The translations under genes and the position numbers were made by a program. DNA of 6,919 bases from contig JAKQTP010000242.1 in NCBI GenBank assembly GCA_029563035.1, forward strand, positions 1-6,919. Reading direction: 5' to 3'. This DNA is from an archaeon. Lineage in GTDB: Archaea; Iainarchaeota; Iainarchaeia; CSSED10-239. Below the pieces are notes generated by a model. That model was not told where the DNA came from, did no database searches, and was given only the letters and a program-made list of their open reading frames with translations. Shown here piece by piece: positions 4,672-6,919 of this stretch; the first letter of the stretch is position 1, and each line of letters begins with the position of its first letter.

Positions 4672-5142
4672 TCAAAACACTCTCCCGAAGAATAATTGTC
4701 TTACAACTATTGAAGCTAACCAAGTTAAAGCAACTAACTTAATAAAGAACGCAAACCCAGCAACACTCCAAAATAATGGTGCTACTGGTGGAAATATAGT
4801 AGCTAGTTTGCCCATTAATAGTTCAAATCCTACTCCAAGATTAACTATTATTCCTATTGAATCTAAAGCTTTTGATTTAGATGTGTCTGTTGCTGATGTT
4901 ATTGGTGTGTATCCTTGTTCTGATGTTGGGGATTGACTTGAATCGTTTGCTGGAACATTTATTCCATAATTTGAAGAACTTTTTAAAGTGTCATAACTGT
5001 ATTGGTTGTTTGTTGAGCTTTGAAGCAATCCAATACCATTACCATTAGCATCAACAAGCCCTGCACCCATTGTAACAAAAGAGTTAATGAAAATCAACAT
5101 GATTGATAGTGAAATTGCGTAAGCGAACCATTTTTCGTTCAT
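4672..5142 (-). CDS. Membrane protein with exposed Ser/Asn/Thr-rich loop (156 aa)
   Basis: No family is recognised. A signal-anchor-like helix lies at about 6-29. A polar loop of about 60 residues (30-92), rich in Ser, Asn, Thr and Gln, has one clear N-X-S sequon (NDS, 66-68). Two hydrophobic stretches follow at about 94-116 and 120-148, ending in VRQLFFGRVF. The loop is probably outside the cell. The ATG overlaps the surface protein's TGA by four bases (ATGA), and AGAGGT precedes it. Such coupling suggests equal production and possibly a complex with the large surface protein. Confidence 0.75.
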   Translation of the reverse strand: MNEKWFAYAISLSIMLIFINSFVTMGAGLVDANGNGIGLLQSSTNNQYSYDTLKSSSNYGINVPANDSSQSPTSEQGYTPITSATDTSKSKALDSIGIIVNLGVGFELLMGKLATIFPPVAPLFWSVAGFAFFIKLVALTWLASIVVRQLFFGRVF

Positions 5143-6919
5143 AAAAATCTACCTCTTGCTGCAAAAATTATTACTATTCCGCCTGCTACTAATAAACCAT
5201 AAACTAATATTGGAATATAAGTGAACCATGTAAAAACACCAAGTAATAACAAAAAAGTTATTCCTAACCCTGTTGGATTGTAAGCGTTTAGGCCTACAGC
5301 TACCCCTGCAGTTATTATAAATGAAATGAATAAAGCAACAAATAATTGGTTAGGACAAGGAATATTTGGGTCTGTTCCTGTACAACCCCAAAAAGTTCTT
5401 GATCCTATTCCAATTACTTCTATTGCTGTTTTTTGTGTGTAAGGTTTGTAATAAATAAAATCAGTATAATTTACACCATTTATTGTAATAATTACTTCTA
5501 CTTTTAAATAACCATTTGTATCATACCAATTTCCATCAAGAGTTTGTGCAGTAGAATTAAGGTCTATGGTATTTATTATGTCATCTCCATTGTAATCAAA
5601 ACTGTTCGAATAAACATAAATATTGTTTCCGTCTATTCCATTAACGTCAGTGTTTAAAACTTTAACATATATTTTTGAAATAGTATCTGTTGAATTATAA
5701 TCTTTAAAGTTAATAGTTTGAATTAATTGATTATTATAAGAGTATAGAGATTGATTTGTTGGATTAAAAGAAGTAACAATACTAAAGTCATCAAAAACAG
5801 GTTCAGTGTAAATAGTGTCAGCAATTCTAATATAAACAATATTAGAAGATGCAGTGATTTTATCAGTCCTCAACAATGTTGTTCCGTCATAAATTTCATA
5901 CTCATACTCTGAACCAAGAACAGCATAAGTTAAGGCTTCACCTTTAGCGTCAGTAACAACTTGTTCAACATAAGTTCTTCCAAGATCTGAAATGTATTTA
6001 TAAATTTTTATTGTAATGTCTGTTACTGGTTGGTTATTATAAGCATTAACTGTTCTTATTGTTGTTAATAAACCAGTAGTTGTATCAATTAAATAAGGTT
6101 GTAAAGTGTCTGTTAGTGGGTTTCCTGGGTATATTTTTGCGTAGGTTCTTGGAAAATAATTACCATTTGTGTCACTAACTTTTATATTGTAAGGGTTTGA
6201 GGTGTTTGGTAGCAGGTAAACTATTTTTGTCGCATTCAAATTATTGTAACTTGCATATAGGTTTTGTGTTATACTTATTTTCCATGTTTCTGTTATTTGT
6301 GCTAGGGTTTCTTCATTCTTTGGATATAAAACAGTTAATGTTATTGGGGAGTAAGTGAACTCTCCATTGTTTACTATTGTCCAATAGTTTGAATCGTCTG
6401 TTCTTAAATTAAATGTTGTTTCTCCACTTGTATTTGTTTTTAGTTTCCCAATTGTGTAATTTGTGTCCTTGTCTTTTAGTTCAACGAATGTGTTTGTGTA
6501 TATTGTTGTTTCGTCTGTTTTATAAACTTTGAATGGTATGTCTACATCTATTGTGTTTTGGATTAAAGCAAAGTTTGTGTCGAAGTTTGAGAACTCGTTT
6601 AGGTCTGTTTGATAATATCTTGTTGAGTATCCTGTTTTTGTTAATGTAAATAAATAAGTTCCTGTTGTTATTCCTTGAAGGTTTAAGTTTAAAGTATTTC
6701 CATCTGTTGTTCCTGAACTTACTCCGTTAATGCTTGGAGTTATTGTATAATTTATTGAATTTAATAAGTTTAAAGAATCCTCATCATAAAAAGTAAATCT
6801 TCCTTTTCCGTATGTTTTGAATGTGCTGGTTTTTATGGTTTCGTTGTTGTCGCTGTTATCGGTTGAAAAGTATTGGATTGAATTTAAACCTGTTCCACTA
6901 TAAATTATGTTTAAAGGAT
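5139..6919 (-). CDS. Large Asn/Thr-rich surface protein with C-terminal membrane anchor (partial, 5' end outside window)
   Basis: The frame is open from TGA 5139 to the right edge, giving 592 residues with no Met, so the true start lies outside the window; the TTG at 6239 is an ordinary Leu codon. The sequence is beta-type and rich in Asn, Thr, Tyr and Ile. Segments such as TTGTYLFTLTKTGYSTRYY and DAKGEALTYAVLGSEYEYEI resemble repeated Ig-like or carboxypeptidase-regulatory-like modules. About ten N-X-S/T sequons are visible (NET, NYT three times, NTS twice, NAT, NQS, NST twice). Two Cys (GCTGTDPNIPCP) precede the last 70 residues, which hold two or three membrane segments and end AARGRFL. 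This fits a cell-surface or virion spike/adhesin anchored at its C-terminus. An S-layer-like host protein or conjugation adhesin is an alternative. Confidence 0.8.
   Translation of the reverse strand, partial: PLNIIYSGTGLNSIQYFSTDNSDNNETIKTSTFKTYGKGRFTFYDEDSLNLLNSINYTITPSINGVSSGTTDGNTLNLNLQGITTGTYLFTLTKTGYSTRYYQTDLNEFSNFDTNFALIQNTIDVDIPFKVYKTDETTIYTNTFVELKDKDTNYTIGKLKTNTSGETTFNLRTDDSNYWTIVNNGEFTYSPITLTVLYPKNEETLAQITETWKISITQNLYASYNNLNATKIVYLLPNTSNPYNIKVSDTNGNYFPRTYAKIYPGNPLTDTLQPYLIDTTTGLLTTIRTVNAYNNQPVTDITIKIYKYISDLGRTYVEQVVTDAKGEALTYAVLGSEYEYEIYDGTTLLRTDKITASSNIVYIRIADTIYTEPVFDDFSIVTSFNPTNQSLYSYNNQLIQTINFKDYNSTDTISKIYVKVLNTDVNGIDGNNIYVYSNSFDYNGDDIINTIDLNSTAQTLDGNWYDTNGYLKVEVIITINGVNYTDFIYYKPYTQKTAIEVIGIGSRTFWGCTGTDPNIPCPNQLFVALFISFIITAGVAVGLNAYNPTGLGITFLLLLGVFTWFTYIPILVYGLLVAGGIVIIFAARGRFL

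Noticed and set aside
4670..4723. Longer version of the 102-aa membrane protein from ATG 4723
   Set aside because: It would overlap the end of the 156-aa gene; ATG 4669 lies two bases after that gene's stop with GGGAGAGTG upstream.
6237..6239. TTG as the start of the surface protein
   Set aside because: The frame remains open upstream to the window edge with the same composition, and no Shine-Dalgarno site precedes it.
1..6919. CRISPR array, tRNA, rRNA or insertion sequence
   Set aside because: No regularly spaced repeats, cloverleaf-like sequence, rRNA segment or transposase motif was seen on either strand.

Overview
The window looks like part of an AT-rich archaeal mobile element (an integrative plasmid or provirus), and no host housekeeping gene is visible. 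The archaeal reading rests on three things: TATA-like boxes placed so that two mRNAs would begin at or next to the start codon; GGGGGTGA-type Shine-Dalgarno sites at internal operon genes; and a membrane protein with a WWDYG-like motif of the STT3/AglB kind. A small-genome (DPANN-like) host would fit, but nothing in the sequence proves it.

Layout. (1) 1-45, minus: the first 15 codons of a gene leaving the window, with its own promoter. (2) 136-1511, minus: a two-gene operon of a 159-aa unknown protein followed by a 297-aa P-loop ATPase with a C-terminal helix-turn-helix-like tail. (3) 1512-1681: a divergent control region with two facing TATA boxes, a 17-bp palindrome on one transcription start, and a dif-like inverted repeat beside the integrase promoter. 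(4) 1682-3704, plus: a tightly packed operon of a catalytic-domain-only tyrosine recombinase, a small two-helix membrane protein, a small charged helical protein and a multi-pass GT-C/STT3-like membrane protein. (5) 3701-6919, minus: a convergent six-gene operon. Read 5' to 3' it holds a large Asn/Thr-rich beta-type surface protein with C-terminal membrane segments (5' end outside the window), a 156-aa membrane protein, a 102-aa membrane protein, 55-aa and 38-aa basic proteins, and a 119-aa Gly/Phe-repeat basic protein. A hairpin with a T-tract sits at the convergent end.

How it may work (inference). The recombinase would handle integration or inversion. The ATPase, with its partner, would handle DNA movement such as packaging or transfer. 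The minus-strand operon would build an envelope structure: a big exposed protein, small membrane subunits and basic proteins that could contact DNA or the inner face of the membrane. The OST-like protein may glycosylate the surface protein, whose visible part carries about ten N-X-S/T sequons. A near-identical 17-bp palindrome at two promoters, plus a perfect copy inside the OST-like gene, suggests one element-encoded regulator.

Two genes were easy to miss: a 38-aa GTG-start gene at 4075-4191, and the upstream continuation of the surface protein. The surface-protein frame stays open from 5139 to the right edge, so a TTG at 6239 is not its start.
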